This document shows, one piece after another, positions 7,437-14,983 of a DNA stretch of 47,455 nt. The notes beneath the pieces were generated by a model, which saw only the letters and a list, made by a program, of their open reading frames with translations, was not told the DNA's origin and searched no databases. The position numbers were made by a program, and so were the translations under genes. The stretch's first letter is position 1, and each line of letters starts with the position of its first letter. This DNA is from an uncultured Erythrobacter sp. (GTDB taxonomy: Bacteria > Pseudomonadota > Alphaproteobacteria > Sphingomonadales > Sphingomonadaceae). The stretch spans positions 1 to 47,455 of the forward strand of contig CAJXTZ010000009.1 of the NCBI GenBank assembly GCA_913061345.1, read 5' to 3'.

Positions 7437-8024
7437 ATGAAGCTCTCGCCATGGATTGTAGGCGCCGCTGCACTGGTGCCTGTCGCTGGCGCGGTAATTG
7501 GCTCTCACATGAGCACAGATCTTGTCGGACAGCGTGCCGATGTGACGGAAACCTTGCCGATCAGGACTTCGGCAGCCTACGCCAGCGCAACCCCTCGAAC
7601 GCAACCACGCCTGCCAAATCACTATGCCATGGAGACGCCAGAGGGCGTGATCGAGGTTCATGAGCTTGCCATGCGCGGTCGCTATCAGAGTCGTTATCGC
7701 GCTTCCAAGAGCTACGATAACTCCTACGAGGGCGAGATCGATTTCCTCGAATCGCAATGGGATAGCGTAGCCCTCGATGCACGCGCTCAGCGCGCTCTTA
7801 CAAGCGAAACCGCGCCATTAGCGCAAACGCCGCACCATAGCATCGGGGCGCCGCAACCCGAAACGGTGCACTACACGGCGCTTGAACAGGCGCGCACAGG
7901 CGAGGATATTCAGGCTACAACATTGCAGATCGCAGATGGCGTTAGCGAAATTCAACCTGCCGAACCGGCGATTGGCAACGCGCGGGTAATAGATGTCGCA
8001 GGGGAGTTCGCTGCCCTTGACTGA
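7437..8024 (+). CDS. secreted protein of unknown function
   Basis: The 195-residue product begins with a Sec-type or uncleaved signal (MKLSPWIVGAAALVPVAGAVIG) and is otherwise hydrophilic with no further membrane segments. The middle part (TPEGVIEVHELAMRGRYQSRYRAS) is rich in Arg, Tyr and Ser. The C-terminal third is Glu/Ala/Gln-rich and probably disordered. No known domain is recognised. It diverges from the GTEPFW lipoprotein gene, and the EcfG-like motif upstream hints at stress induction. Confidence 0.65.
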   Translation: MKLSPWIVGAAALVPVAGAVIGSHMSTDLVGQRADVTETLPIRTSAAYASATPRTQPRLPNHYAMETPEGVIEVHELAMRGRYQSRYRASKSYDNSYEGEIDFLESQWDSVALDARAQRALTSETAPLAQTPHHSIGAPQPETVHYTALEQARTGEDIQATTLQIADGVSEIQPAEPAIGNARVIDVAGEFAALD

Positions 8025-8048
8025 CGCAATGTTTGAATTGGCCGCCGT

Positions 8049-8501
8049 TCAGGCCGCTAGCCCCAGGAAGATCGTCGCGGCGCCAAGCGCCAGCGAAAGC
8101 GGGATGCGCAGGGCCATCCACCACGCCGGTCTTACGGTCACCAATCGCGCGTCAACCAATATGCTCAGCACTATTGCGCCTCCAAGAAGGTAGAGCGACG
8201 GTCCGGGCCAGGCAACACCGAAAACCCATGGCAGAAAGGTCATCAAGGCAAGCAGGCTTGGCGTTATGGCCGCAACCCATAACCACTGGGGCGCGCGACG
8301 TCCCTCGTCGGGTGCACCAGCGGCCAGCCCCCACCATATTCCTCCCAGAAAACTCAGGATCAGCGCGGCATAGGCCCACCCGATTGCCAAGGCGCTCCAG
8401 CGCCATTCGGGCGGCCCGAACCACGCGGCCGCGACACATGCAAGTTGCGGCATTAGCCCAGCAAAACCGAGAAAGCGCGCTGCGGGTGGGGTGGTCTTCA
8501 T
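8049..8501 (-). CDS. DUF3429 family membrane protein
   Basis: The 150-residue protein has four or five predicted helices. The family landmarks are FLGFAGLMPQLACV in the first helix, ALILSFLGGIWWG in the third and the final LGAATIFLGL helix. DUF3429 proteins are inner-membrane proteins of unknown function found across proteobacteria. ATG at 8501 is chosen because family similarity starts at PAARFLGFAG; an in-frame start 66 bases earlier adds a Cys-rich leader unlike the family. The gene is convergent with the secreted-protein gene at 7437. Confidence 0.82.
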   Translation of the reverse strand: MKTTPPAARFLGFAGLMPQLACVAAAWFGPPEWRWSALAIGWAYAALILSFLGGIWWGLAAGAPDEGRRAPQWLWVAAITPSLLALMTFLPWVFGVAWPGPSLYLLGGAIVLSILVDARLVTVRPAWWMALRIPLSLALGAATIFLGLAA

Positions 8502-8597
8502 GGCCAGCCAGCCTTTTTGCTTTGCATACGAAGGATACAGTGCACAGCAAAAGGGCGGACCCGTCAAGACCGTCCCTATTGCTTCATTTGCAGCGTG

Positions 8598-8890
8598 TTA
8601 TGCTTTCGGCATCTACACCGTATAGATGACATGAATCACGCCGTTCGAGGCGTCGACGTCCGTGGCCGAGACGGTTGCGGAGTTGCCTTGCGCATCACGC
8701 AAGATGACCTCGCCGCCTTCCATCGTTGCGGTGAGCGTTCCGCCGTTGACGGTTTCGATCAGACAACCATCGGCGTCCGCGCTTTCGATGGCGGCATGTC
8801 TTCGTCCATCGCGGTGTCTTCGGCAGGCTCGCCGCACGCGGCAAGCGCGAGAGCCGCGGCAGATGCGGTAAGGATATGGAGAGTTTTCAT
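8598..8890 (-). pseudogene. remnant of a fasciclin-domain lipoprotein gene
   Basis: The first frame (ATG at 8890) encodes a clean lipoprotein start with lipobox LAACGEPAED and then hits a stop. The adjoining frame carries the unmistakable end of a fasciclin (FAS1) domain: IETVNGGTLTATMEGG, QGNSATVSATDVDASNGVIHVIYTV. The family consensus there is VIHVIDTVLMP. In this copy Asp has become Tyr and Leu has become a stop (TAG at 8613-8615), yet the codons after it still read MPKA and a TAA stop at 8598-8600. The central two thirds of the domain is missing and the junction is out of frame, so this is an internal deletion followed by decay, not a short gene. Confidence 0.85.
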
Positions 8891-9041
8891 TATCGGCGAC
8901 TGTGCATTGGTTCGATGCAGATGACGGGTCGGAAAATCGACCCTTTCCAATCTTGCATTCAACTCTGCACTGGGTGGCTGCCTGCTTGTTCCGATTAAGG
9001 CAGAAACATGGCCGAAAGCACGTAGTTAGAACCCGAAGGCG

Positions 9042-9299
9042 CTACTGGATGTTCTGTTGAACCTGCGCGGGCAGGGCTGACTGTTCGACTGCCGCCTCGG
9101 CCTCCGCTTCCTGCCGCTCCTTGCGCACTTGTGCTGCCTTTGCCCGGTCGCTTTCGACCTTTTGCGCCTGATGGGCGAGGCCGCGCCATGTCTTTTCCGA
9201 CCGCAGTGCACGATCGCGCACATTATCGAGCGTCGCCCTGGAGGCCTCCGTAGCGGCTTCGTCGGCGCGAGCGTTGTAGAATGCGTATGTCTGGGCGAT
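9042..9299 (-). CDS. small helical protein with apparent ATC start
   Basis: An open frame encodes 85 residues that are strongly helical and charged (YNARADEAATEASRATLDNV, then RALRSEKTWRGLAHQAQKVE, then a KERQEAEAEAA stretch), consistent with a coiled coil. No ATG, GTG or TTG lies near its natural beginning. Instead GGGAG sits seven to eight bases before ATC at 9297-9299, exactly where a start codon should be. Either ATC is used, the ATG has mutated, or there is a sequence error. The protein resembles small hypothetical proteins I associate with sphingomonads, without a named family. It lies downstream of the cold-shock gene on the same strand. Confidence 0.5.
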   Translation of the reverse strand: MAQTYAFYNARADEAATEASRATLDNVRDRALRSEKTWRGLAHQAQKVESDRAKAAQVRKERQEAEAEAAVEQSALPAQVQQNIQ

Positions 9300-9331
9300 G
9301 GGGCTTCTCCCGTTAGCAGGCGGAGATGAGA

Positions 9332-9368
9332 GGTTCCCCCCGCTGCAGGCTAAGCGGCGGGAGGAACC
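9332..9368 (-). terminator. stem-loop after the cold-shock gene
   Basis: GGTTCC plus a GC-rich arm (9353-9368) pairs with AGCGGGGGGAACC (9332-9344) with a small bulge. It begins 13 bases past the cold-shock stop codon. There is no T-run after it, so termination is likely imperfect, or the hairpin protects the 3' end while some transcription reads on into the next frame. Confidence 0.5.
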
Positions 9369-9380
9369 GAATTTGAACGC

Positions 9381-9593
9381 TTAGTCAGCGGACGATAGGT
9401 TGACGGCGCTTTCCTTGCCGTTGCGGCCCATTTCGACGTCGTAGTTCAGACGCTGTTCCTTATCGAGCGACTGCATGCCCGCTGCCTGTACGGCAGTAAT
9501 GTGCACGAAGCTGTCGTTCGAACCATCGTCGGGCTGGATGAAACCATAGCCCTTGTCGGCGTTGAAGAATTTTACGGTGCCGGTCTTCGACAT
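9381..9593 (-). CDS. cold-shock domain protein (CspA family)
   Basis: The 70-residue product is a single five-strand OB-fold cold-shock domain with both RNA-binding motifs: KGYGFIQPDD (RNP1) and SFVHITAV (RNP2), preceded by TGTVKFFN. Such proteins bind single-stranded RNA and DNA and melt secondary structure. GAAAGGAA precedes the ATG. A leader of up to 268 bases separates it from the next gene upstream. That is in line with the long 5' untranslated regions of cspA-type genes, but I see no recognisable thermosensor fold there. Confidence 0.95.
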   Translation of the reverse strand: MSKTGTVKFFNADKGYGFIQPDDGSNDSFVHITAVQAAGMQSLDKEQRLNYDVEMGRNGKESAVNLSSAD

Positions 9594-9861
9594 AATCTGT
9601 TCCTTTCAAGAACGTATTTATTGCCCCAGGACGAAGGTGCCCGAGGGTCGTGCGTCATATCGTCCGATGAAAGGAAAACGTCGTCTGGTTTACGCCGGGG
9701 CCTACATTGAAAGGCAGTCGGCGGTAGGCAAATTTCGAAGTCCGTCGCAAATTTCGACGTCAGCAGCGGCGCATGTAGCACGGACATCGCGGATCGCCTA
9801 ACGATTGCTGGAAAACCTTGTACCGATTGCTGCGGCTGCCGAGCGATCCGGCGGGGTAGCG

Positions 9862-10269
9862 CTAGTCTTCGATCACCCGGCCAAGGACACGCACCGGACA
9901 GCGCTGAATATCACCGCCAATGCCAGAGGGGACGAGCAGGTTTTCCCAATCGCCCGTACAGACGCTGCCCGTGCCGCGAACATCCAGCGCCAACCTCAGG
10001 CTGAAATCAAGATCGGGACAGGGTCCGGTCGTTTCCAGCAACCAGCGAGCATCCCCGCCCGCATCAATGTAGATACGTTCGTTCCGGCTGGAACTTTCGG
10101 GGGCGTTGGAATACCCCCGGATCTCGCGCGTGAAGAAGCACGCACGGTCCGTATCCAGGTTCGCCAGCGTTGCATCGTATTCGTCCACGGTCGCCGTATC
10201 TGTCTGCGCGCAGGCGGATAGGCTCATGGCGATAAAAACGACTGCGGCTGCGATAGACTTGCGGTACAT
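9862..10269 (-). CDS. DUF6491 family lipoprotein
   Basis: The 135-residue product has a lipoprotein signal with lipobox LSACAQ, followed by RACFFTREIRGY, an ERIYIDAGGDARWLLETTGPCPDL block and a C-terminal Cys (GGDIQRCPV). The CFF...I.GY and GPCP landmarks are those of DUF6491, small exported proteins of unknown function common in sphingomonads. AAGGAGAGAG upstream of ATG 10269 fixes the start. A weak EcfG-like motif (GGAAC at 10315-10319 on the minus strand, then CGGT 16 bases on) lies upstream. Confidence 0.8.
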   Translation of the reverse strand: MYRKSIAAAVVFIAMSLSACAQTDTATVDEYDATLANLDTDRACFFTREIRGYSNAPESSSRNERIYIDAGGDARWLLETTGPCPDLDFSLRLALDVRGTGSVCTGDWENLLVPSGIGGDIQRCPVRVLGRVIED

Positions 10270-10429
10270 CGTGGCTCTCTCCTTCCTTTTTCCAACCGAC
10301 AATCACTGGGCGCGGTTCCACTGCGCGCAGGAAGCGAGCGTCCTGCCGCATGTCGGACACATCCTGCACCAATTTTCTGGACAGGATTGACGCATCGGCG
10401 CACACCTTGATCTGCACACGGAATGCAAC

Positions 10430-10557
10430 GGACCGGAGAGCCACCCAGCACCGGTCCTCGAGCCCGCCGGACAGCGGGTTACGCCAGGCATGGCGGTAGA
10501 TCGCACCAGCACCCCAGCGGAGTTGGTGCGATCCTCGTTGGGGGCGTCGTTGGCCCC
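10430..10557. other. non-coding stretch with five consecutive stem-loops
   Basis: The 342 bases between the DUF6491 and Mpo1-like genes hold no convincing gene. Within them five perfect or near-perfect hairpins follow each other: GGACCGG/CCGGTCC (10430-10436 with 10451-10457), CCCGC/GCGGG (10463-10467 with 10474-10478), CGCCA/TGGCG (10482-10486 with 10491-10495), a 12-bp stem with one G-U pair (10499-10510 with 10522-10533) and GGGGC/GCCCC (10541-10545 with 10553-10557). The spacing is regular and the loops are short. I recognise no known RNA family. It could be a small RNA, a leader of the Mpo1-like gene or a decayed gene. A minus-strand frame across part of it has no convincing protein. Confidence 0.4.
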
Positions 10558-10611
10558 GTCGATCAGGCTTCCCGCTTGCCTAACATGAGCAATTGCAGCA
10601 CTCTTTCGACA

Positions 10612-10950
10612 ATGTCCCGGCAGCACACCTCTTTCGCCGAATTCTGGCCATTCTACCTGCGTGAACATTCCCGGCCGCGCACCCGTGCGCTTCATTATGT
10701 AGGCACCACGCTGGTTGTCGCCATTGCTGTTTTGGCCATATTGACGGGCCGCTGGTGGTGGCTGCTCGCCATGCCGGTGGCGGGATATTTCTTCGCATGG
10801 CTGGCGCATTTCACGGTCGAGAACAATCGCCCCGCCACCTTCACCTACCCGCTGTGGAGCCTTGCAGCCGATTTCCGCATGTGGTGGCTCTGGCTTACAG
10901 GGCGCTTGCAACCCGAGCTTGATCGGGCGGGTGTCGACAAAGGCGATTGA
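10612..10950 (+). CDS. Mpo1-like (DUF962) membrane protein
   Basis: The product of 112 residues carries the DUF962/Mpo1 landmarks: [26 protein letters not shown], two central helices ([27 protein letters not shown] in two parts), then [20 protein letters not shown]. Yeast Mpo1 is an iron-dependent dioxygenase that alpha-oxidises 2-hydroxy fatty acids; the His residues in REHSRP, ALHYVG and AHFTVE fit its metal site. ATG at 10612 is used because homology starts there, though ATG 10585 is in frame. Neither has a strong ribosome binding site. Confidence 0.85.
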   Translation: MSRQHTSFAEFWPFYLREHSRPRTRALHYVGTTLVVAIAVLAILTGRWWWLLAMPVAGYFFAWLAHFTVENNRPATFTYPLWSLAADFRMWWLWLTGRLQPELDRAGVDKGD

Positions 10951-10982
10951 CGTCTGCCCGCAAAGTCGGACTCTCTGGCCTA

Positions 10983-11318
10983 TCACGCTTTCTCGTCTTC
11001 TACGCCGCCCGCGATACGTCGATGTTCATCCACGCTGCGGCGCATTTCCCTCGCCTGCAAATGCAGGGCCTTGTTGCTGAGGCGTATTTCCCGGCTTTGC
11101 TGGAAGAAGCCCAGCACCAGCCACAGGAACGCCAGCGGGCTGGACACACCGCCGAGGAAGTCGCCCAACTCGTTCAGCCGCAGGTCCGCCGGGTTCTGCC
11201 CCTGCAACACCAGGTAGATCGCCACCCCCGCCACATAGAGCACCGAAAGCGCCAACCCGATCGTTGGAAGGCGGCGCCGCTCGCGCCTGTCATCGAGAAG
11301 TTCGTCGGTGTCGGACAT
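10983..11318 (-). CDS. small membrane protein with C-terminal coiled coil
   Basis: The 111-residue product has a charged N-terminus (TDELLDDRRERRR), two membrane helices (about residues 20-38 and 55-72) and a C-terminal heptad-like helix (NKALHLQAREMRRSVDEHRR). The motif LNELGDFLGGVSSPLAFLWLVLGFFQQ in two pieces is widespread in uncharacterised proteobacterial proteins of this size. No function is known. It follows the gene at 11332 on the same strand by 13 bases, so the two are probably cotranscribed. It converges with the Mpo1-like gene. Confidence 0.7.
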   Translation of the reverse strand: MSDTDELLDDRRERRRLPTIGLALSVLYVAGVAIYLVLQGQNPADLRLNELGDFLGGVSSPLAFLWLVLGFFQQSREIRLSNKALHLQAREMRRSVDEHRRIAGGVEDEKA

Positions 11319-11331
11319 CGCGCGAGCGGCT

Positions 11332-11622
11332 TTATCGCGACAAGCGACGCTGATTGGCGCGCACGGGCTTTGCGTAGTGGGCGATCGCGCGGCCTGCCAT
11401 GGCCTCTGCAGTCTGGCTCATCCCACCCGCCATGAGTGCAGGCAGCAGTGTCATGCCGGCGGTGAACTTTTCGCTTACCATGCGTTGAGCTTCCACTTCG
11501 GCCAGCCTGCCGCCGCCCATTAGGCGCATGGAGCGTAGCCAGATCACCGAACCCATCTGTGCGCCCAACAGCCACCCGTCTACTGCGAGCTCGGGCCAGG
11601 ATTTGGTGGTGGAATTCGTCAT
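11332..11622 (-). CDS. conserved sphingomonad protein of unknown function
   Basis: The 96-residue product reads as an amphipathic helical protein: ELAVDGWLLGAQMGSVIWLR, then GGGRLAEVEAQRMVSEKFTAG, then a basic C-terminus KPVRANQRRLSR. This layout (a helix beginning DGW.LG, an EAQRMVSEK motif and a VRANRRRL tail) resembles small proteins I have seen in sphingomonads, some loosely compared with phasins. No function is assigned. ATG 11622 is chosen as the first residue of the recognisable protein; upstream in-frame sequence is low-quality. It heads a two-gene operon with 10983. Confidence 0.65.
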   Translation of the reverse strand: MTNSTTKSWPELAVDGWLLGAQMGSVIWLRSMRLMGGGRLAEVEAQRMVSEKFTAGMTLLPALMAGGMSQTAEAMAGRAIAHYAKPVRANQRRLSR

Positions 11623-11774
11623 GTAAGGGCACTCCGGCAGCGGGATGCTGCATTGCAACAACTGCGTATTATGCAGAAGGTGCCGCGAAATGTGAACAGG
11701 TGTTCGAGTGATCGCCCTCCCCGCGCCGCGCTGCAAGGCTGGCGGACGGAGCTCCAGGCCGCTACCACGCCGCG

Positions 11775-12251
11775 ATGTCCGATCCCGTTACCATCCTCGT
11801 CGATGCTGATGCCTGCCCCGTGAAGGACGAGATATACCGCGTGGCGGACCGCTTTGCCGCCCATGTCCGCGTAGTAAGCAACGCCCCTTTCCGCGTCCCC
11901 GTGAGCGAGCGGGTAAAGCGCGTGGTGGTGGATGACGGCTTCGACGCAGCCGATGACTGGATTGCCGACAACGCCGGCCCGCAAAGCGTGGTGATAACCG
12001 CCGATATTCTGCTGGCCGAACGCTGCCTGAAGGCGGGCGCCACCGTACTCGCCCATAATGGCAAACCGTTCGACGCCGCCAGCATCGGCACCGCTGTTGC
12101 CACCCGCGCGATCATGGCGGACCTGCGCAGCGGGATGGACGGTATCACAGGTGGCCCGCCGCCTTTCAGCAAGGCGGATCGTTCGCGCTTCCTGCAAGCG
12201 CTGGACCGGGTACTGACCCGCCAATGTGGAACACCTGGAACACAGTCCTGA
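11775..12251 (+). CDS. yaiI: YaiI/YqxD family (DUF188) protein
   Basis: The 158-residue product has the DUF188 hallmarks of a PIN-like Rossmann fold: ILVDADACPVKDEIYRVA at the N-terminus, VVDDGFDAADDWI in the middle, VVITADILLAERCL and finally GGPPPFSKADRSRFLQALD. The acidic cluster DADACP and the later D residues match a metal-dependent nuclease-like site, but no substrate is known. It lies divergent from the 11622 gene and stands alone. Confidence 0.93.
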   Translation: MSDPVTILVDADACPVKDEIYRVADRFAAHVRVVSNAPFRVPVSERVKRVVVDDGFDAADDWIADNAGPQSVVITADILLAERCLKAGATVLAHNGKPFDAASIGTAVATRAIMADLRSGMDGITGGPPPFSKADRSRFLQALDRVLTRQCGTPGTQS

Positions 12252-12337
12252 GGGCAAAAAACGCAGCGCTGCAGCCACGGCATCCTCAGTGTGCGTTTCT
12301 GCGCCGCCACGCCTCGTCCTTTTTGGACGCTCGCACC

Positions 12338-12362
12338 GGAACAAGCGCGGGAGCGCCCCGTT
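12338..12362 (+). promoter_or_regulatory. EcfG-type promoter, perfect match (GGAAC-N16-CGTT)
   Basis: GGAAC at 12338-12342 and CGTT at 12359-12362 are separated by exactly 16 bases. This is the full consensus reported for alphaproteobacterial EcfG sigma factors. The start codon of the lipoprotein gene follows 32 bases after the -10 element. Confidence 0.75.
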
Positions 12363-12394
12363 GGCAAGGGGAGTATCGAGGAAGGAAAAACACC

Positions 12395-12850
12395 ATGACA
12401 AAATCCAATCTTACCCTGGCGGCGCTCACCGCTGGTTGCGCGATGACCGCCGCTTGCAGCGAGTCCCCGGCCGAGCAGGAGGCCGAGCGCATGGAAGACC
12501 AGATCGAGATGCAGGCAGACCAGAGCGCTCTCGACGCCGGAACACAGGAAGCCGCCCTTGGCATGAACGAAGCGCAATTGCTGGACGCCGATCTGGTGAC
12601 CGCAGACGGCATAGAACTGGGCGAGGTGGAAATGGTGCGGCGCGACGCCAGCGGCGCGGTGACCGGGCTCGTGGTCGAACTGGAAGATACCGATCCCGAT
12701 CGCTGGGTGGAAGTGCCGCTTGACGGCCTCACCTCGCGCGCAGATGGTGACGACATGGATATCCAGACCAGCATGAGCGCAGATGACCTGGCCGCCCTGC
12801 CCGATGCGGACATGAGCGCGATGACCGCCGACGCCACCGGCGCGATGTAA
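12395..12850 (+). CDS. acidic lipoprotein with PRC-barrel-like domain
   Basis: The 151-residue product has a lipoprotein signal (lipobox TAACSE), an acidic helical segment (EQEAERMEDQIEMQADQ) and then a compact beta domain: LLDADLVTADGIELGEVEMVRRDASG, VTGLVVELED and DRWVEVPLDGL (in pieces). This recalls PRC-barrel domains, which in other proteins bind pigments, RNA-processing partners or membranes. No retinal or photosynthetic partner is nearby. GAGGAAGGAAAAA precedes the ATG. With a perfect EcfG promoter in front and a terminator behind, this is a one-gene stress transcript. Confidence 0.78.
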   Translation: MTKSNLTLAALTAGCAMTAACSESPAEQEAERMEDQIEMQADQSALDAGTQEAALGMNEAQLLDADLVTADGIELGEVEMVRRDASGAVTGLVVELEDTDPDRWVEVPLDGLTSRADGDDMDIQTSMSADDLAALPDADMSAMTADATGAM

Positions 12851-12874
12851 GGCCAGCGCACATCGCTTTTTCAA

Positions 12875-12908
12875 AGCCCGCTTCGGACAGACCCGGAGCG
12901 GGCTTTTC
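12875..12908 (+). terminator. Rho-independent terminator
   Basis: AGCCCGCT (12875-12882) pairs with AGCGGGCT (12897-12904) and the stem runs into TTTT. It starts 25 bases after the stop codon of the EcfG-controlled lipoprotein gene. Confidence 0.85.
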
Positions 12909-12978
12909 CATGGATGGCCATGGCGTGATGCGCATACGCGGAGGCCTTGAACATGGCCCGCGCGGTGTAGGAAACCTT

Positions 12979-13602
12979 TCAGGCGGTGCGAAGCTGCGGC
13001 GCAGCCTCTGCCATCACGCGCAAGGCGGAGCGCAGGAAGATGAGCGCCATCAGGCCACCGATCACAATATCGGGCCACGGGGAGGCGAGCCACCACACGA
13101 GCCCCGCTGCCAGCAGTACGCCACAATTGTTGATCACGTCGTTTCGAGAGCACTCCCACGTGCTCGACATGTTCACATCCTGGTGACGGAACCGCGTCAG
13201 CAGTTTGAGGCATACGAGGTTGGCAATCAACGCCAGCCCGCCGAACACCAGCATCAGCGTGGAACTGGGCGGAATGCCGCTCTGTATCTTGAATACGACG
13301 TTCACCGCGATCCCCACACCCAGCGCCAGGATCACCACGCCCTTCAGCATCGCTGCACCCGCCTTCCACCTGTCCGACCGGGCAAGTGCATAGAGGCTGA
13401 CCGCATAGACTATGGCATCGCCCAGCATGTCGCTCGCATCCGCCATCAAGGCCGTGGACCCGGCAATGATGCCAGCCGCGAATTCAGCCGCGAACATCAC
13501 CGTATTGATGACGAGCACGATGACAAGCACGCGCCGCTGCTCCGCCTGGCGGGCAAGGGTTTCGAGCGTGGTCGACTTGGCGGAACAGCAATCTGCGGAC
13601 AT
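12979..13602 (-). CDS. cation diffusion facilitator (CDF) family metal transporter
   Basis: The 207-residue inner-membrane protein belongs to the CDF family, which exports divalent metal such as zinc, cobalt or iron in exchange for protons. It has five to six helices. Helix II contains the metal site LMADASDMLGDAIVY (the usual H/D-xxx-D becomes Asp-xxx-Asp). Helix V contains DVINNCGVLLA. An N-terminal CCSAK motif could bind metal. The C-terminal cytoplasmic domain found in typical CDF proteins is missing, as in the short subfamily this most resembles. ATG 13602 begins at MSADCCSAK. It diverges from the DUF2726 gene. Confidence 0.88.
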   Translation of the reverse strand: MSADCCSAKSTTLETLARQAEQRRVLVIVLVINTVMFAAEFAAGIIAGSTALMADASDMLGDAIVYAVSLYALARSDRWKAGAAMLKGVVILALGVGIAVNVVFKIQSGIPPSSTLMLVFGGLALIANLVCLKLLTRFRHQDVNMSSTWECSRNDVINNCGVLLAAGLVWWLASPWPDIVIGGLMALIFLRSALRVMAEAAPQLRTA

Positions 13603-13705
13603 GGTGGCTATGTGGAGCGGGGGCGAGTACGAGGCAAGGCCTAAGGGAATTGGAAGCGGCATCCGTTTTCACCAATTTTCAAACCATTCGCGCGATAGGG
13701 TGTGC

Positions 13706-14353
13706 ATGGAAACGCTGGATTTTCTGCTGTCTCGCCCGATTGCGCTTTTCTTCGTCCTTGCGATTGGTGCCGCGATAGGCATTGCCACTGAAAAGATCGC
13801 CACCCATTCAGACCGGGAGAAGCGCAAAGCCTATTGGCGTGGTCGCAATGCCAGCAAAGGCAGACGCAGCGGCAAGGTGCATCCTATCAAGCTGGTGAAG
13901 GAGGCCGAAGTGAAAGCCGCCGATTTCGCTGCTGACCAGCTAAAGGCAGTGAGCAAGGCGCATTTCACATCCCGCAGCCTGCTCAACAAGTCGGAAGCCA
14001 AGGTGTTCGAGGCGCTGGACAAGGCCGTGATCGCGCGCAACCCCGGCTGGCAGGTGATGGCGCAAGTATCGCTGGGCGAATTCCTCGCCAGCCCCGACAA
14101 GGACGCCTTTCTGGCCGTCAATTCCAAACGCGTCGATTTTGCGCTGATGGACGAGAACGCCTGTGTGGTTCACGCGCTGGAATATCAGGGCTCCGGCCAC
14201 CACACCGGCACCTCAGCCGCCGCGCGAGACGCGGTGAAGAAAGAGGCACTGCGGAAGGCCGGGATTGGCTATCACGAGATTGTGGCTGGGCACACGACGC
14301 CGAGTGAATTGCGGGCGATGGTGGAGAGAATCTGCCCGCAGCCGAATCGATAA
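13706..14353 (+). CDS. DUF2726 protein with N-terminal membrane anchor
   Basis: The 215-residue product starts with one membrane helix (about residues 9-28), a basic linker and then the DUF2726 domain (about 85-205): LLNKSEAKVFEALDKAV, the core KRVDFALMDENACVVHALEYQGSGHH, then RDAVKKEALRKAGIGYHEI. The D...E-x-Q spacing in the core resembles the catalytic part of the restriction-endonuclease-like fold, which has been proposed for DUF2726. Nuclease activity is not shown. A weak AGGG precedes ATG 13706. No restriction or phage genes are nearby. Confidence 0.8.
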   Translation: METLDFLLSRPIALFFVLAIGAAIGIATEKIATHSDREKRKAYWRGRNASKGRRSGKVHPIKLVKEAEVKAADFAADQLKAVSKAHFTSRSLLNKSEAKVFEALDKAVIARNPGWQVMAQVSLGEFLASPDKDAFLAVNSKRVDFALMDENACVVHALEYQGSGHHTGTSAAARDAVKKEALRKAGIGYHEIVAGHTTPSELRAMVERICPQPNR

Positions 14354-14441
14354 CTGCATGCATATCCGACCACGGGAGTATCAATTTTATCTTTGAAACA
14401 GAGCGTTTATTGGCTTATCGCATCCAAAATGGAGGTAAAGG

Positions 14442-14930
14442 ATGTCGACAGAAACCGAGACCATAACTGACATTCTGACCCCTCGGCAAATTGAATGCAT
14501 GCGCCATGTCGAGCAAGGCCTCACTGCGAAACAGATCGCACACAAGCTGAATATATCTCATCGCACGGTTGAGCAGCACGTCGCGGTTGCACTCGAGGCA
14601 CTTGGCGCCAACAACAGGCTGGCAGCAGTGGCGCGAATGCGCGAACTTGAACCGAAAAGGGCAGAAGAGCCCGCCTATACGTTCATGCTTCGCGAAGCAT
14701 CTGCAGTGAATCCCTACCTTCTTCCCGATCCCCTGCCGCGTTTTGCGGAGGCACCCGAAATCGAAGGTGAATGGCCATTCGTTCCGCGTATAGGTGGGGG
14801 AATGAACAAGGCCCCGTTCGCAATACGCAATGCGTGGATAATTCGCATTGCAGTCATCGCGATCATGCTGACAGTCATCCCTATTCTCACCATTCTGGGT
14901 CTATCTGAGATAGCCGTACGCGCGCAGTGA
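14442..14930 (+). CDS. LuxR-type HTH protein with C-terminal membrane segment
   Basis: The 162-residue protein has an N-terminal LuxR/FixJ-type HTH (about residues 10-70): LTPRQIECMRHVEQGLTAKQIAHKL, in pieces, then NISHRTVEQHVAVALEALGA. A linker follows, and one strong hydrophobic helix (about 136-155: IRIAVIAIMLTVIPILTILG) sits close to the C-terminus. This is a membrane-tethered DNA-binding protein without a receiver or ligand-binding domain, so control could come through tethering or partners. GGAGGTAAAGG precedes the ATG. Two small genes follow on the same strand and likely form a unit with it. Confidence 0.85.
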   Translation: MSTETETITDILTPRQIECMRHVEQGLTAKQIAHKLNISHRTVEQHVAVALEALGANNRLAAVARMRELEPKRAEEPAYTFMLREASAVNPYLLPDPLPRFAEAPEIEGEWPFVPRIGGGMNKAPFAIRNAWIIRIAVIAIMLTVIPILTILGLSEIAVRAQ

Positions 14931-14983
14931 GTGTCTTTTTGCTCTGCCTCTCCGCTCCTGGATGCGGCAAGAAAGGAAAGACC

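Noticed and set aside
10064..10444. Minus-strand frame with [20 protein letters not shown], possibly a gene
   Set aside because: It overlaps the DUF6491 gene in a different frame for most of its length, and its only distinct part matches no family I know. It may be a decayed gene but cannot be supported.
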